A DNA stretch of 64,000 nt from Pseudomonas fulva (GTDB lineage: Bacteria; Pseudomonadota; Gammaproteobacteria; Pseudomonadales; Pseudomonadaceae): positions 4,340,001 to 4,404,000 of the forward strand of contig NZ_CP082928.1 in assembly GCF_023517795.1 (NCBI RefSeq), given 5' to 3'. The notes below the pieces were generated by a model, which did not search any database, was not told the origin of the DNA, and saw only the letters and a list, made by a program, of their open reading frames with translations. This document shows positions 47,501-56,022 of this stretch, in pieces. The number at the start of each line of letters is the position of its first letter. The first letter of the stretch is position 1. A program made the translations under genes and the position numbers.

Positions 47501-48640
47501 TTCGTCGGCGCCGCCCTGAGCAAGCTCACCTTCGGCCAGGGCAGCCTGCCGGAAAGCCTGGCCCGCGAGCTGCAGCGCATGACCGGTGCGCGGATCGACG
47601 CCGAGGCGTGGAGCGAGGCCACCCGCCAGCTCGAGGATCACCTGAAGATGAACATCGAGGTGGTCGACACCCACGGCAAGTTGCTCGGCGAAGGCCGCGA
47701 CCTGGCCGAGCTGACCGCCCGCTTCGCCGAGGCCAGCCAGGCTGCGCTGGCCATTCCGCAAACCGACAAGGTGCAGAAGCCGGTGGAGGCCAAGGGCTTC
47801 GCCCAGGTTGCCGAGAAGACCCAGCAGCAGGTGGCCGGGCTGTCCATGACCGTGTTCCCGGCGCTGGTCGAGGACGGTGGCGTGGTCAAGGAAGGGCGTT
47901 TCCCGACCCAGGCCGAAGCCGAGTTCCAGCATCGTCGCGCCTTGCAGCGCTTGCTGCTGCAACAACTGGCCGAGCCCGCCAAATTCCTGCGTGGCAAGCT
48001 GCCGGGGCTGACCGAGCTGGGCCTGCTGCATCGCGAACTGGGCCGCGTCGAGGCGCTGGTCGAAGACATCCTGCTGGCCAGCCTGGACAGCTGCATCCTC
48101 GATGGCGAACAGCCGCTGCCCCGTGACGGCGCCGCATTGGCCGCCCTGGCCGAGAAGAAGCGCGGCGCCTGGACCGAGCACGCCGAAAAGCTGGCGCGCC
48201 TGACCCTGGAAATTCTCAAGCTGTGGCACGGCCTGCAGAAGCGCTTCAAGGGCAAGATCGACCTGGCCCAGGCCGTGGCGCTCAACGACATCAAGGCGCA
48301 GCTGGGCAATCTCGTCTACCCCGGCTTCGTGCGCGAAACCCCGGCCGAATGGCTCAAGGAACTGCCGCGCTACCTCAAGGCCATCGAACAACGCTTCGAC
48401 AAAATCGCCGCGCAGCTGCAACGCGACCGGGTATGGAGCGGCGAGCTGGCCGGCTACTGGGAGCAATACCAGGCGCGCCTGGGCAAGCACCTGCAGGAAG
48501 GCAAGCGCGACCCCAACCTGACCCTGTACCGCTGGATGCTCGAGGAATACCGCGTATCCCTCTGGGCCCAGCAGCTGGGCACCAAAATGGCCGTGTCGGA
48601 CAAGCGCCTGAGCAAGCAGTGGAGTCAGGTGGAGGGGTGA
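44597..48640 (+). CDS. hrpA: ATP-dependent RNA helicase HrpA
   Basis: The 1347-residue product from the ATG at 44597 has the DEAH-box helicase core: IAGETGSGKTTQLP (Walker A, 95-103), HTQPRRLAARS, LIVDEAHERS (DEAH 192-195), ITSATID (SAT), VLATNVAETSLTVPG and QRKGRCGRV. The helicase-associated domains and OB-fold follow, and then the long C-terminal region particular to bacterial HrpA (E. coli HrpA is about 1300 residues). The role is mRNA processing or rescue of stalled ribosomes in E. coli; here inferred by family. The last 11 codons and the stop are duplicated in the downstream spacer. Confidence 0.95.
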   Translation: MTDAPFDIAALQKNLDHALIADRHRLRRQLHELQKKPDAAKQAQWLERFQASCAKVEARRSSVPVMRYDDALPIAAKRDEIKAALEKSQVVVIAGETGSGKTTQLPKICLEIGRGRHGLIGHTQPRRLAARSVATRVAEEIGTPLGELVGYQVRFEDQSKDSTLVKLMTDGILLAETQHDRYLEKYDTLIVDEAHERSLNIDFLLGYLKTLLPRRPDLKVIITSATIDLERFSKHFGGDGRPDAPIVEVSGRTYPVETWYRPLAAEVDEEGESLLDDLTVDQGILAALDEIVAHEKSVGQRPGDVLIFLPGEREIRDAAEVLRKANLRFTEVLPLYARLTPAEQQKIFAPMAGRKIVLATNVAETSLTVPGIRYVIDSGTARISRYSYRAKVQRLPIEAISQASANQRKGRCGRVEPGICVRLYSEEDFLGRPTFTDPEILRTNLAAVILQMLHLRLGSIEDFPFIEPPDGKAISDGFNLLQELSAVNRESQLTPLGRQLARLPIDPRLGRMVLEAAKLGSLQELLIVASALSVQDPRERPMDRQQAADQAHAQWKDVDSDFAALINLWRGFEEKRQELGSNPLRTWCKKNFLNYMRLREWRDAHRQLVLLAKDLQLTPGKAGAQAADGGKPAQNPVQATTDTKVNVILREQAEASEAAQRAKSYAAVHKAILSGLLSQIGQKTEEGDYQGARQRRFWVHPSSVIGRKKPNWIMAAELVETTKLFARQVAKIEPDWIEPLAGHLIKKNHFEPHWEKKRGQVVAYEQVTLYGLIVVGRRPVHYGPIDPQASRELFIREGLVRGEINSRAKCLNANRALLERLDELEAKARRRDILADEETLFAYYEARIPEDIYQAATFESWYKRESAKDPQLLMMREEDVLAREALEVTAAQYPDTLHIGELQLPLTYHFEPNHPRDGVTLRVPAPLLPQLPGERLEWLVPGLIEAKAIDLVRGLPKAIRKNFVPVPDFVGAALSKLTFGQGSLPESLARELQRMTGARIDAEAWSEATRQLEDHLKMNIEVVDTHGKLLGEGRDLAELTARFAEASQAALAIPQTDKVQKPVEAKGFAQVAEKTQQQVAGLSMTVFPALVEDGGVVKEGRFPTQAEAEFQHRRALQRLLLQQLAEPAKFLRGKLPGLTELGLLHRELGRVEALVEDILLASLDSCILDGEQPLPRDGAALAALAEKKRGAWTEHAEKLARLTLEILKLWHGLQKRFKGKIDLAQAVALNDIKAQLGNLVYPGFVRETPAEWLKELPRYLKAIEQRFDKIAAQLQRDRVWSGELAGYWEQYQARLGKHLQEGKRDPNLTLYRWMLEEYRVSLWAQQLGTKMAVSDKRLSKQWSQVEG

Positions 48641-49030
48641 TCGCCTGGCGCTCTGTTAGCCCGGGTCGAGCGTAGCGACACCCGGGAGGTCGATGCCCTG
48701 GGTATCGCTGCGCTCGACCCAGGCTACGAAGCGGAGATGCTCTTGCCTGTGTGGGAGCGCGGCATGGGCGCGAGATCATGGGCGTAGACCAGCCCGTAGG
48801 GCGGATGTCGCTGTTTACATCCGCCATGGTGGATCGGTGAAGCGTGATCCACCCTACGGGTTACTGAGCAAGCAGTGGAGCCAGGTGGAGGGCTGAGAGG
48901 CGCTCTGGTAGCCCGGGTCGAGCGTAGCGACACCCGGGAGGTCGATGCCCTGGGTATCGCCTCGCTCAACCCAGGCTACGAAGCAGATCTGCTTGCTTTT
49001 GTGGGAGCGCGCCATGGGCGCGATATGAAG
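48608..49030. repeat. Direct repeat of the hrpA tail plus palindromic intergenic elements
   Basis: A segment of about 165 bp occurs twice with period 256: copy 1 from 48608 (inside hrpA) to about 48777 and copy 2 from 48864 to about 49025. Both start CTGAGCAAGCAGTGGAG, encode LSKQWSQVEG-stop, and continue with the hairpins CCCGGGT/ACCCGGG (48660-48686) and CCTGGGT/ACCCAGG. Between the copies a 68-bp palindrome (48793-48860) has an outer stem CCCGTAG/CTACGGG and two inner hairpins (48800-48825 and 48828-48853). No gene lies in this spacer. Such elements resemble the REP-like repeats of Pseudomonas genomes. Confidence 0.8.
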
Positions 49031-49041
49031 GCTTGCCGCGC

Positions 49042-49617
49042 CTAGTCGACCAGAGTCAAACCAGGCCATCTCGTCAGCCACTGTTTGCTATACAGCCGCT
49101 CATGAAATAGGTGCCTTTTCTCATCTCGAAACCTCCCCACTGGCCGTACGACGAGATCGAAAAGATCATCCAAACCGAATGGCGCGGCGACCTCCACTTC
49201 ATCACTTGCACTCAGCCGCGCGGCAACCGCCGTTGCGGTTTCGGGCCAATAAGTCATTGCGTCCGTCGCTGACGCATAAGGCCGATCACCGTTGCGCAGG
49301 TGCATGCGTGCCTGGTTCTTCACTGACCAGTTCAGTGTGTTATCAGCGCTCAGCAACCTGGCTTCCAGCTCTATATCCTGCTCCAGCGAAGCGTTATCGG
49401 GATCGAACCAGATCACATCGATATCCATTGGCAGGGTAGATGAGGTACGACCATGCAAATGATCCCAGACAGCACTGCGGACGAAGCCCGCAGCCACCCA
49501 GCAGTCCGGCAGGCATAGCTCACGTACGTGCCTCAGTATCCAGCGGCGTGCGTCAGCGCTCATGAGCGCCTGGATATGGGAGAGGCGATTCATGTGGATT
49601 ACCGCGGATGAAGACAT
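49042..49617 (-). CDS. Nucleotidyltransferase-family protein (COG3575-like)
   Basis: The 191-residue product from the ATG at 49617 has the signature of the polymerase-beta-like fold: WVAAGFVRSAVWDHLHG followed by PMDIDVIWFDPD with the metal-binding Asp65 and Asp67, and later SVKNQARMHLRNG with YASATDAMTYWPET. These motifs fit the small bacterial nucleotidyltransferase family DUF925. The true activity is unknown. A start at 49593 or 49629 cannot be excluded. It follows the LysR gene after 8 bp on the same strand. Confidence 0.82.
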   Translation of the reverse strand: MSSSAVIHMNRLSHIQALMSADARRWILRHVRELCLPDCWVAAGFVRSAVWDHLHGRTSSTLPMDIDVIWFDPDNASLEQDIELEARLLSADNTLNWSVKNQARMHLRNGDRPYASATDAMTYWPETATAVAARLSASDEVEVAAPFGLDDLFDLVVRPVGRFRDEKRHLFHERLYSKQWLTRWPGLTLVD

Positions 49618-49625
49618 AGGGTGAC

Positions 49626-50531
49626 TCACGCCATATCACTCTGCCCAAACTCCTCCGCCAGAAAGTCGATCAGCGTGCGCACCGAGGGCAGCAGGCCGCG
49701 GCGGGAGGGGAAAATGGCGTGGACGATGCCGCATTTGGGTTCCCAGCCCGGCAGCATTTCCACCAGGGTGCCGGCCTCCAGGTCCTCGCGCACGGCCACC
49801 CGTGGCACGTGGGCGATGCCGACGCCGGCCAGGGCGCCGTGTCGCAGGGCGATCAGGTCGTCGGTGACCATGCGCGGGCGGTGGGGGATGACCAGCTTCG
49901 CATTCTCCGCGCCGAACAGTTCCCACTGGTAGTCGCGCTGCGAGCCGCCCCAGTGCAGGCTCGGCAGCGCGCTCAGGTCGGCCGGCTGAAAACCTTCTGG
50001 CAATTGCTTGAGAAAGTCCGGTCGGCCGACCAGGCACTGGCGGCTGTTGCCGAGCACCTTCATCACCATGTCGGTATTTTCCAGTGGCGGAAAGCGCACG
50101 CGCAGGGCGATATCGAAGCCTTCGTGGAGCACGTCGACGCGCCGGTTGGTGCTCTCGATAAACAGCTCCACCGCCGGGTAGCGCAGCATGAAGCGGGTCA
50201 GCATGGGCCCGACCCAGGAATTGAGCAGCGTGGTCGGGCAGGCCAGGCGCACCAGGCCGCGGGGCTCGCTGCGGTTGCGCTCGATCACCTCGGCAGCGCC
50301 CTCGGCTTCCACGCGCATGGCCACGCAACGCTGGTAGTACTCCTGGCCGATCTCGGTCAGCGAGCAATGCCGGCTGGTGCGTTGCAGCAGGCGCACGCCG
50401 AGGCGCTCCTCGAGCAGGGCGATGCGCCGGCTGAGCTTGGACTTGGGAATGTCCAGTGCACGGCCGGCCGGGGCGAAGCCGCCGTGCTCCACCACCTGGG
50501 TGAAGTAGTAGAGCGTGTTCAAGTCTTCCAT
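49626..50531 (-). CDS. LysR-family transcriptional regulator
   Basis: The 301-residue protein starts MEDLNTLYYFTQVVEHGGFAP and has the HTH with ALDIPKSKLSRRIALLEERLG and RLLQRTSRHCSLTEIG, then the effector domain (ACPTTLLNSWVGPML, RRVDVLHEGFDIALRVR). It is divergent from the interrupted isochorismatase gene, 159 bp apart. In other pseudomonads a regulator of this type lies next to the YcaC-like hydrolase; regulation of that gene is therefore likely but inferred. Confidence 0.9.
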   Translation of the reverse strand: MEDLNTLYYFTQVVEHGGFAPAGRALDIPKSKLSRRIALLEERLGVRLLQRTSRHCSLTEIGQEYYQRCVAMRVEAEGAAEVIERNRSEPRGLVRLACPTTLLNSWVGPMLTRFMLRYPAVELFIESTNRRVDVLHEGFDIALRVRFPPLENTDMVMKVLGNSRQCLVGRPDFLKQLPEGFQPADLSALPSLHWGGSQRDYQWELFGAENAKLVIPHRPRMVTDDLIALRHGALAGVGIAHVPRVAVREDLEAGTLVEMLPGWEPKCGIVHAIFPSRRGLLPSVRTLIDFLAEEFGQSDMA

Positions 50532-50690
50532 GGGCTTACCGTTCTGAAAATGGAACGCTAGAGGCGATTTTTGCCGTCTGGTGCGAGATGGGTGTCGAAT
50601 TTAATCTTTCCCACATGCAGCGACAACTGCAAACCACCCAACCAGATCAGCCGAACGTTTCGGCAACCATCAAAAAACGAGGATCACACC

Positions 50691-51587
50691 ATGACCACTT
50701 CCAACAAATACAACCGCCTGGACAAAGACAACGCCGCCGTTCTGCTGGTCGACCACCAGGCCGGTCTGCTCTCGCTGGTGCGCGACATCGACCCGGACAA
50801 GTTCAAGAACAACGGTAGGGACTGCTCCCGTTTCAGCGCGAGCCGCGTTGCCGCGTAAGACCTCGCCAGGCTAGGCGGAGGACGCAGGGAATGGCATGCC
50901 CTTTTCAAGTCCTCCAACGACGTATGGCGAGGTCTTACGCGCAACCCGTAGGGCCGGGCCAGTTTTTGCGCGATGCTGCGTTTCTCGGTGACTCATTTGG
51001 CCAGCCAAACTTCGCACCTCGTGCCTTGCCTCGCGCAAAAACTGACTCCGGCGCGGTCGCCCTGAAACGGGAGCAGTCCCTTGGGCCCTGGCCGACATCG
51101 CCAAGTTCTTCAACCTGCCGACCATCCTCACCACCAGCTTCGAAACCGGCCCCAACGGCCCGCTGGTACCCGAGCTGAAGGAGCTGTTCCCGGACGCGCC
51201 GTACATCGCTCGCCCTGGCCAGATCAACGCCTGGGACAACGAAGACTTCGTCAAGGCGATCAAGGCCACCGGCAAGAAGCAGCTGATCATCGCCGGCGTG
51301 GTGACCGAGGTGTGCGTGGCGTTCCCGGCACTGGCGGCCATCGAAGAAGGCTTCGACGTGTTCGTGGTCACCGATGCCTCGGGCACCTTCAACCAGATCA
51401 GCCGCGACTCGGCCTGGCAGCGCATGACCGCCGCCGGCGCGCAGCTGATGAACTGGTTCGCCGTGGCCTGCGAGCTGCACCGCGACTGGCGCAACGATGT
51501 GGAAGGTCTGGCGAAGATCTGCTCGGATCACATCCCCGACTACCGCAACCTGATGACCAGCTACGCGGCGCTTACCGCCAGCAAGTA
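50691..51587 (+). pseudogene. Isochorismatase-family hydrolase (YcaC-like), split by a 265-bp insertion
   Basis: The 5' part (50691-50816) encodes MTTSNKYNRLDKDNAAVLL with VDHQAGLLSLVRDIDPDKF, carrying the first catalytic Asp. The 3' part (51082-51587) continues with ALADIAKFFNLPTILTTSFE, then PYIARPGQINAW and the nucleophile Cys in AGVVTEVCVAFPAL, to the normal C-terminus TSYAALTASK. The insertion introduces stops (frame ends at 50858) and removes about two codons. Without it the protein would be about 208 residues, the family length. The gene is therefore inactive unless the element is spliced or excised. Confidence 0.88.
50817..51081. mobile_element. 265-bp non-coding insertion element with three inverted-repeat arms
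   Basis: The outer terminal repeats (50817-50841 and 51057-51081) start AGGGACTGCTCCCGTTTCAG and match at 24 of 25 positions. Inside are two further inverted repeats side by side: arm A, GCGTAAGACCTCGCCA (50853-50868) with its perfect complement at 50925-50940; arm B, CAGTTTTTGCGCGA (50960-50973) with its complement at 51031-51044. Arm A contains another GGAGGAC/GTCCTCC pair (50877-50883, 50909-50915) and a GGCATGCC tip; arm B has a TTTGG/CCAAA hairpin. The single strand can fold as a three-way cloverleaf. There is no coding frame of note. Clear target duplication is not visible. Confidence 0.8.
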
Positions 51588-51604
51588 AGCCTGATTCATC
51601 CGCC

Positions 51605-51627
51605 AAGGCACCTCCTGCAGGTGCCTT
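51605..51627 (+). terminator. Terminator of the isochorismatase gene
   Basis: AAGGCACCT and AGGTGCCTT form a perfect 9-bp stem with a 5-nt loop followed by TCT, 17 bases after the stop codon. Confidence 0.65.
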
Positions 51628-51782
51628 TCTGCGTTGCCGAACACCTCGCCAAACCGCCGTTTCGCTTGCGGTCGGCTGACACACTTGCTCATCAATGGCC
51701 CGCCGGACCACAGGGCCGTTAGCCCGAACCTTTCGCGGCAGCGCTTCGTCGTACCAGAACGAACCACGCGCAGGAGAGGGAC

Positions 51783-54131
51783 ATGCTGACTGATCCAAAG
51801 ACCCGTTATCGGCCATACACAGACGCATCCGGGGGCTGGGGATCGGCCAAGTCGGTGGCGGGCATCGTGCTGCGCGAACAGGCGGTGGTGAAGATCGGCG
51901 CGGCGTTGCTCAAGCAGAACAAGCCCGACGGGTTTGCCTGCGTGAGCTGCGCCTGGGCCAAGCCGGGCGACACCCATCCGATGGAGTTCTGCGAGAACGG
52001 CGCCAAGGCCACGGCCTGGGAGCTGACCGCCAAGCGCAGCAGCCCGGCGTTCTTCGCCGAGCACAGCGTCAGCGAGCTGCGCGGCTGGTCGGCCCACGCC
52101 CTGGAGCAGCATGGCCGCCTGACCCATCCGCTGCGTTACAACCCGGGCACCGATCGCTACGAGGAAACCGGCTGGGAAACCGCTTACCAGGAAATCGGCG
52201 CCAGCCTGCGTGCCCTGCCGCCGGACGAGGTGGTGTTCTACGCCTCCGGGCGTGCCTCCCTGGAAGCCTCGTTCATGTACCAGCTGCTGGCCCGCGCCTA
52301 TGGCACCAACAACCTGCCGGACAGCTCCAACATGTGCCATGAAAGCACCTCGGTGGGCCTGCAGGAAAGCATCGGCGTGCCGGTCGGCACCGTGACCCTG
52401 AACGATTTCGAGCACACCGACTGCCTGCTGTTCTTCGGCCAGAACGTGGGCAGCAACAGCCCGCGCATGCTTCACCAACTGCAGGAGGCGCGGCAGCGCG
52501 ACGTGCCGATCATCACCTTCAACCCCTTGAAGGAGCGCGGCCTGCAGGAGTTCGTCAATCCGCAGTCGCCGGGCGAGATGCTCGGCCCGAACTCGACGCA
52601 GATCAGCACCCAGTATCACCAGGTGGCCATCGGTGGCGATACCGCGGCCATCGTCGGCGTCGCCAAGGCGCTGCTCGACCTGCACGATGCGGCCCTGCAG
52701 CGCGGCGAGCCCGGCGTGCTGGATCAGGCATTCATGGCCGAACACACCCAGGGCGGCGACGATTTCATCGCCTATGTACGCCGCCAGGAGTGGGCGCAGA
52801 TCGAGGCCATCACCGGCCTCAAGCGCGCAGCCATGGAAGCCACCGCGCTGGTCTATGCCCAGTCGCAGCGGGTGATGATCGTCTACGGCATGGGCCTGAC
52901 CCAGCACCGCCAGGGCGTGCAGAACGTGCAGATGCTGGTGAACCTGCTGTTGCTGCGCGGCAATATCGGCAAACCCGGCGCCGGCATCTGCCCGGTGCGC
53001 GGCCACTCCAACGTGCAGGGCCAGCGCACCGTGGGTATCTCCGAAGACCCGGCCAAGGTGCCGGTCAAGCTGATCGAGCAGTACTTCAAGTTCAAGGTGC
53101 CCGAGCGCATGGGCCTGAACACCGTCGACGCCTGCACCGCCATGCTCGATGGCCGGGTGCGCGGCTTCGTCAGCCTGGGCGGCAACTTCCTGCGCGCGGT
53201 GCCGGATACCGGGCGGATCGAGCCTGCCTGGCAGCGCCTGGCGCTCAACGTGCAGGTGGCCACCAAGCTCAACCACTCGCACCTGCTGCCCGGCGAACAG
53301 GCCTGGCTGCTGCCGTGCCTGGGGCGTATCGAAATCGACCGCCAGGACGGCGTCGAGCAAAGCCACAGCACCGAAGACAGCACCGGCTGCATCCACGGTT
53401 GGCGCGGCAAGAGCGAGCCGGCCAGCGAGCAGCTGCGCTCGGAACCGGCGATCATCGCCGGGCTGGCGCGGGCCACCTTGAGCGCCGAGATCGGTATCGA
53501 CTGGGACGCCTGGCGCCGCGACTACGGGTTGATTCGCCAGGCCATCGGCCAGGTGTATCCGGAGATCTTCCACGACTTCGAACAGCGCATGTGGGAGCCG
53601 GGCGGCTTTCACCGGCCGCTGGGGGCGGCGCAGCGCGAATGGGCAACCGAGAGTGGCAGGGCGCAATTCGTGGTGCCGCAGTGCCTGATCGCCGACGACG
53701 ACGTGAGCGCGCCCTACGGCCGGCGCGACGTGCTGCAACTGATGACGATCCGCAGCAACGACCAGTTCAATACCACCATCTATGGCTACGACGACCGCTT
53801 CCGCGGCGTGCATGGCACCCGTTCGGTGATCTTCATGAACGCCGACGACATCGTGCGCCTTGGCCTGGCGGGTGGAGACTGGGTGGACGTGACCACCGCG
53901 GTGGAGCCGGAGGTGGAACGTCAGGTGGGGCCGCTGCAGATTCTCGCCTACGACATTCCCCAGGGCTGCTGCGCCGCCTACTACCCGGAGTGCAACCCGC
54001 TGGTGCCGCTCTGGCACCACGCCGAGCGCAGCAAGGTGCCGGCGGCCAAATCCATTCCGGTGACGCTGAGCCTGAGCACCGCCACGGCGCCGGGGGATGC
54101 GCGGCCGGTATTGATCGCCGCGCAGCGCTGA
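51783..54131 (+). CDS. YdeP/FdhF-like molybdopterin oxidoreductase
   Basis: The 782-residue protein starts with a short N-terminal region bearing [13 protein letters not shown], two Cys that replace the normal four-Cys Fe-S site of formate dehydrogenases. It continues with molybdopterin-binding parts: [94 protein letters not shown] and the C-terminal molydopterin dinucleotide-binding domain ([18 protein letters not shown]). This matches E. coli YdeP, which is linked to acid resistance there. No selenocysteine site is seen. The last codons including the stop are tandemly duplicated downstream. Confidence 0.9.
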   Translation: MLTDPKTRYRPYTDASGGWGSAKSVAGIVLREQAVVKIGAALLKQNKPDGFACVSCAWAKPGDTHPMEFCENGAKATAWELTAKRSSPAFFAEHSVSELRGWSAHALEQHGRLTHPLRYNPGTDRYEETGWETAYQEIGASLRALPPDEVVFYASGRASLEASFMYQLLARAYGTNNLPDSSNMCHESTSVGLQESIGVPVGTVTLNDFEHTDCLLFFGQNVGSNSPRMLHQLQEARQRDVPIITFNPLKERGLQEFVNPQSPGEMLGPNSTQISTQYHQVAIGGDTAAIVGVAKALLDLHDAALQRGEPGVLDQAFMAEHTQGGDDFIAYVRRQEWAQIEAITGLKRAAMEATALVYAQSQRVMIVYGMGLTQHRQGVQNVQMLVNLLLLRGNIGKPGAGICPVRGHSNVQGQRTVGISEDPAKVPVKLIEQYFKFKVPERMGLNTVDACTAMLDGRVRGFVSLGGNFLRAVPDTGRIEPAWQRLALNVQVATKLNHSHLLPGEQAWLLPCLGRIEIDRQDGVEQSHSTEDSTGCIHGWRGKSEPASEQLRSEPAIIAGLARATLSAEIGIDWDAWRRDYGLIRQAIGQVYPEIFHDFEQRMWEPGGFHRPLGAAQREWATESGRAQFVVPQCLIADDDVSAPYGRRDVLQLMTIRSNDQFNTTIYGYDDRFRGVHGTRSVIFMNADDIVRLGLAGGDWVDVTTAVEPEVERQVGPLQILAYDIPQGCCAAYYPECNPLVPLWHHAERSKVPAAKSIPVTLSLSTATAPGDARPVLIAAQR

Positions 54132-54166
54132 TCAGCCCGCCGCGCAGCGCTGATCAGCCCGCCGCG
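54123..54166 (+). repeat. Two perfect 22-bp tandem copies at the ydeP-like gene end
   Basis: The unit CAGCGCTGATCAGCCCGCCG-CG occurs at 54123-54144 and 54145-54166 without mismatch. The first copy includes the stop codon of the oxidoreductase gene. It is a recent slip or duplication outside the coding region. Confidence 0.85.
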
Positions 54167-54358
54167 TCGCGAGAGGAGCAAGCGAAGCGGCGGCAAGAAG
54201 GCCGTGCCAGAGCAGTTGCTGGCCACTGCTCGGATGGGTGGAACTTCAAGCGGCGAGCCTTCCTCCCAACTTGTAACGCAGGCGATTGGTGCCTGCGGCG
54301 ATTGCGCTTCACACGTGGCGGCAACCGTGAATCCACCAGCAACCAGCAGGAGAATCCG

Positions 54359-55264
54359 ATGACCCGCAATACCACCAACCAGTTCGCCATGCAGAATCCG
54401 CTCACCCAGTACCCGCAGCCCGAGTTTCCGGCACAGCACCAGCCCGAGCCGGGCCTGGATCTGAACATGACCCCCGAGCCGGACCATGGCGAAGAGAGCT
54501 ACGTCGGCTTCGGGCGCCTGGCCGGACGCAAGGCGCTGATCACCGGTGCCGACTCCGGCATCGGCCGCGCGGCAGCTATCGCCTATGCCCGCGAAGGCGC
54601 GGACATCGTGCTCAACTACCTGCCCGAGGAAGAGCCGGACGCCCAGGAAGTCATCAAGCTGATCGAGGCCGAAGGCCGTCGTGCGGTGGCCATCCCAGGC
54701 GATCTGAAGGACGAAGCCTTCTGCGTATCGCTGGTGCGTGATGCCGTCGGCGCGCTCGGCGGCCTGGACATTCTGGTCAACGTGGCCGGCAAGCAGATCA
54801 CCCAGAAGCATATTACCGAGATCACCACCGAGCAGTTCGACCACACCTTCAAGACCAACGTCTATGCCATGTTCTGGCTGTGCAAGGCGGCGGTGGCGCA
54901 TATGCCGCCGGGTGCGGCGATCATCAACACGGCGTCGATCCAGTCCTACGATCCGTCCGGCACGCTGCTCGACTACGCGTCCACCAAGGCGGCCATCGTC
55001 GCCTTCACCAAGGCGCTGTCGAGCCAGGTGATCGAGCAGGGCATCCGCGTCAACGCGGTCGCGCCAGGGCCGATCTGGACCGTGCTGCAGCCCAGCGATG
55101 GCCAGCCTCAGGAGAAGATCCCCACCTTCGGCTCCCAGGTGCCGATGAAGCGTCCGGGCCAGCCCGCCGAGTGCGCGCCGCTGTACGTGTTGCTGGCGTC
55201 CCAGGAGTCGAGCTACATCACCGGTGAAACCTTTGGGGTGACCGGCGGCAACCCGCTGCCGTAA
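54359..55264 (+). CDS. SDR oxidoreductase (YghA/YhdF-like)
   Basis: The 301-residue product from the ATG at 54359 (AGGAG upstream) has an N-terminal extension of about 50 residues rich in Gln and Pro ([20 protein letters not shown]), typical of the YghA/YhdF/GsiB-type stress SDRs. The core shows [29 protein letters not shown] (NAG position), INTASIQSY and YASTK. It lies about 230 bp after the ydeP-like gene. A role in general stress survival is inferred from related genes. Confidence 0.9.
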   Translation: MTRNTTNQFAMQNPLTQYPQPEFPAQHQPEPGLDLNMTPEPDHGEESYVGFGRLAGRKALITGADSGIGRAAAIAYAREGADIVLNYLPEEEPDAQEVIKLIEAEGRRAVAIPGDLKDEAFCVSLVRDAVGALGGLDILVNVAGKQITQKHITEITTEQFDHTFKTNVYAMFWLCKAAVAHMPPGAAIINTASIQSYDPSGTLLDYASTKAAIVAFTKALSSQVIEQGIRVNAVAPGPIWTVLQPSDGQPQEKIPTFGSQVPMKRPGQPAECAPLYVLLASQESSYITGETFGVTGGNPLP

Positions 55265-55272
55265 TACCCTGT

Positions 55273-55298
55273 GGCCCGCAGTACGCCCGCTGCGGGCC
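55273..55298 (+). terminator. Terminator of the SDR gene
   Basis: GGCCCGCAG and CTGCGGGCC form a perfect 9-bp stem with an 8-nt loop, 8 bases after the stop codon, followed by CGTTT. Confidence 0.6.
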
Positions 55299-55338
55299 CG
55301 TTTCGCCATTTCGCCCATCTCGGACAAAGGTGCGCGCC

Positions 55339-55890
55339 ATGACCCTTCACGTCGTTCACTTCACCGCCCCGATCAACTCCCACACCTGCGGCCAGTTGAT
55401 CGACAGCTGCACCAAGGCGCTGCAGCAGGGCGCCAGCGAAATCGTCCTGAAGATCGCCACCATGGGCGGCGAGTGCAGCTACGGTTTTTCCCTGTACAAC
55501 TTCCTGATTTCCCTGCCCGTACCGGTGCATACCCATAACCTGGGCACCGTCGAGTCGATGGGCAACATCATTTTCCTCGCCGGGCAGCGGCGCACCGCCT
55601 GCGCCTACAGCAAGTTCCTGTTCCACCCCTTCCACTGGACGCTCAACGGTTCTGTAGACCACGCGCGCATGGCCGAGTACGCCATGAGCCTGGACTACGA
55701 CATGCACCTGTACCGGCGCATCGTCGAAGAGCGCACCGCAGGCGCGCGCGAGCCGCTGGACATAGTTGCCTGCCTGACCGCGTCGCCGCGTATCGTCGAT
55801 GCCGAACAGGCCCTGGGCGCCGGGCTGATCGACGCGGTGGATTGCCTGACGGCCAAGGCGGACGCGGGACAGTGGGTGGTGCATTCCTAG
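55339..55890 (+). CDS. ClpP-fold (S14-like) serine hydrolase
   Basis: The 183-residue product from the ATG at 55339 has the ClpP/crotonase fold: VLKIATMGGECSYGFSLYNFLISLP, the nucleophile in LGTVESMGNIIFLAG (Ser73) and the His in SKFLFHPFHWTLNG (His96), matching the ESMA and H positions of ClpP. The usual IHQP and ClpP Asp region are replaced, and the length is close to ClpP. No ClpX/ClpA gene is near. It may be a stand-alone peptidase or a ClpP-like decoy; it is not the housekeeping ClpP. It lies 74 bp after the SDR gene. Confidence 0.82.
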   Translation: MTLHVVHFTAPINSHTCGQLIDSCTKALQQGASEIVLKIATMGGECSYGFSLYNFLISLPVPVHTHNLGTVESMGNIIFLAGQRRTACAYSKFLFHPFHWTLNGSVDHARMAEYAMSLDYDMHLYRRIVEERTAGAREPLDIVACLTASPRIVDAEQALGAGLIDAVDCLTAKADAGQWVVHS

Positions 55891-55985
55891 CCGCCTCGCG
55901 GTCGCCTGAAGGCGCCGCCCTGGCGTGGATCGACAGCGATGGTGCCGGGAGCGCGGGGTTACCCGCGCTACGAGCCGCAGCCCGT

Positions 55986-56009
55986 GGCTCCCTGCACGTG
56001 CAGGGAGCC
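55986..56009. terminator. 24-bp perfect palindrome
   Basis: The sequence 55986-56009 is a perfect palindrome with 12-bp arms GGCTCCCTGCAC / GTGCAGGGAGCC. It lies between convergent genes (ClpP-like ending at 55890 and the small gene ending at 56023) and can form a hairpin for both. No T-run. Confidence 0.45.
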
Positions 56010-56022
56010 CGAGCCGCCGGGC

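Noticed and set aside
42206-48490. A 2094-codon open frame on the minus strand antisense to the amidase, permease and hrpA genes
   Set aside because: It mirrors the third-position GC of the real plus-strand genes, crosses three of them, and its sequence is low-complexity Gln/His/Leu/Gly-rich with no domain. HrpA, APC and nitrilase motifs on the plus strand are unambiguous.
48608-49030. Repeat-rich spacer considered as a CRISPR array
   Set aside because: Only two long copies with palindromes and no regular short repeat-spacer pattern.
51561-54020. A long minus-strand frame opposite the YdeP-like gene
   Set aside because: It is an antisense shadow with no domain; the plus-strand frame has clear molybdopterin oxidoreductase motifs.
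52790-55264. An 824-codon plus frame that appears to fuse the oxidoreductase and SDR
   Set aside because: Its first two thirds read the oxidoreductase gene in a wrong frame (Arg/Gly/Ala-rich); only the last 301 codons from 54359 are the SDR gene with its own AGGAG.
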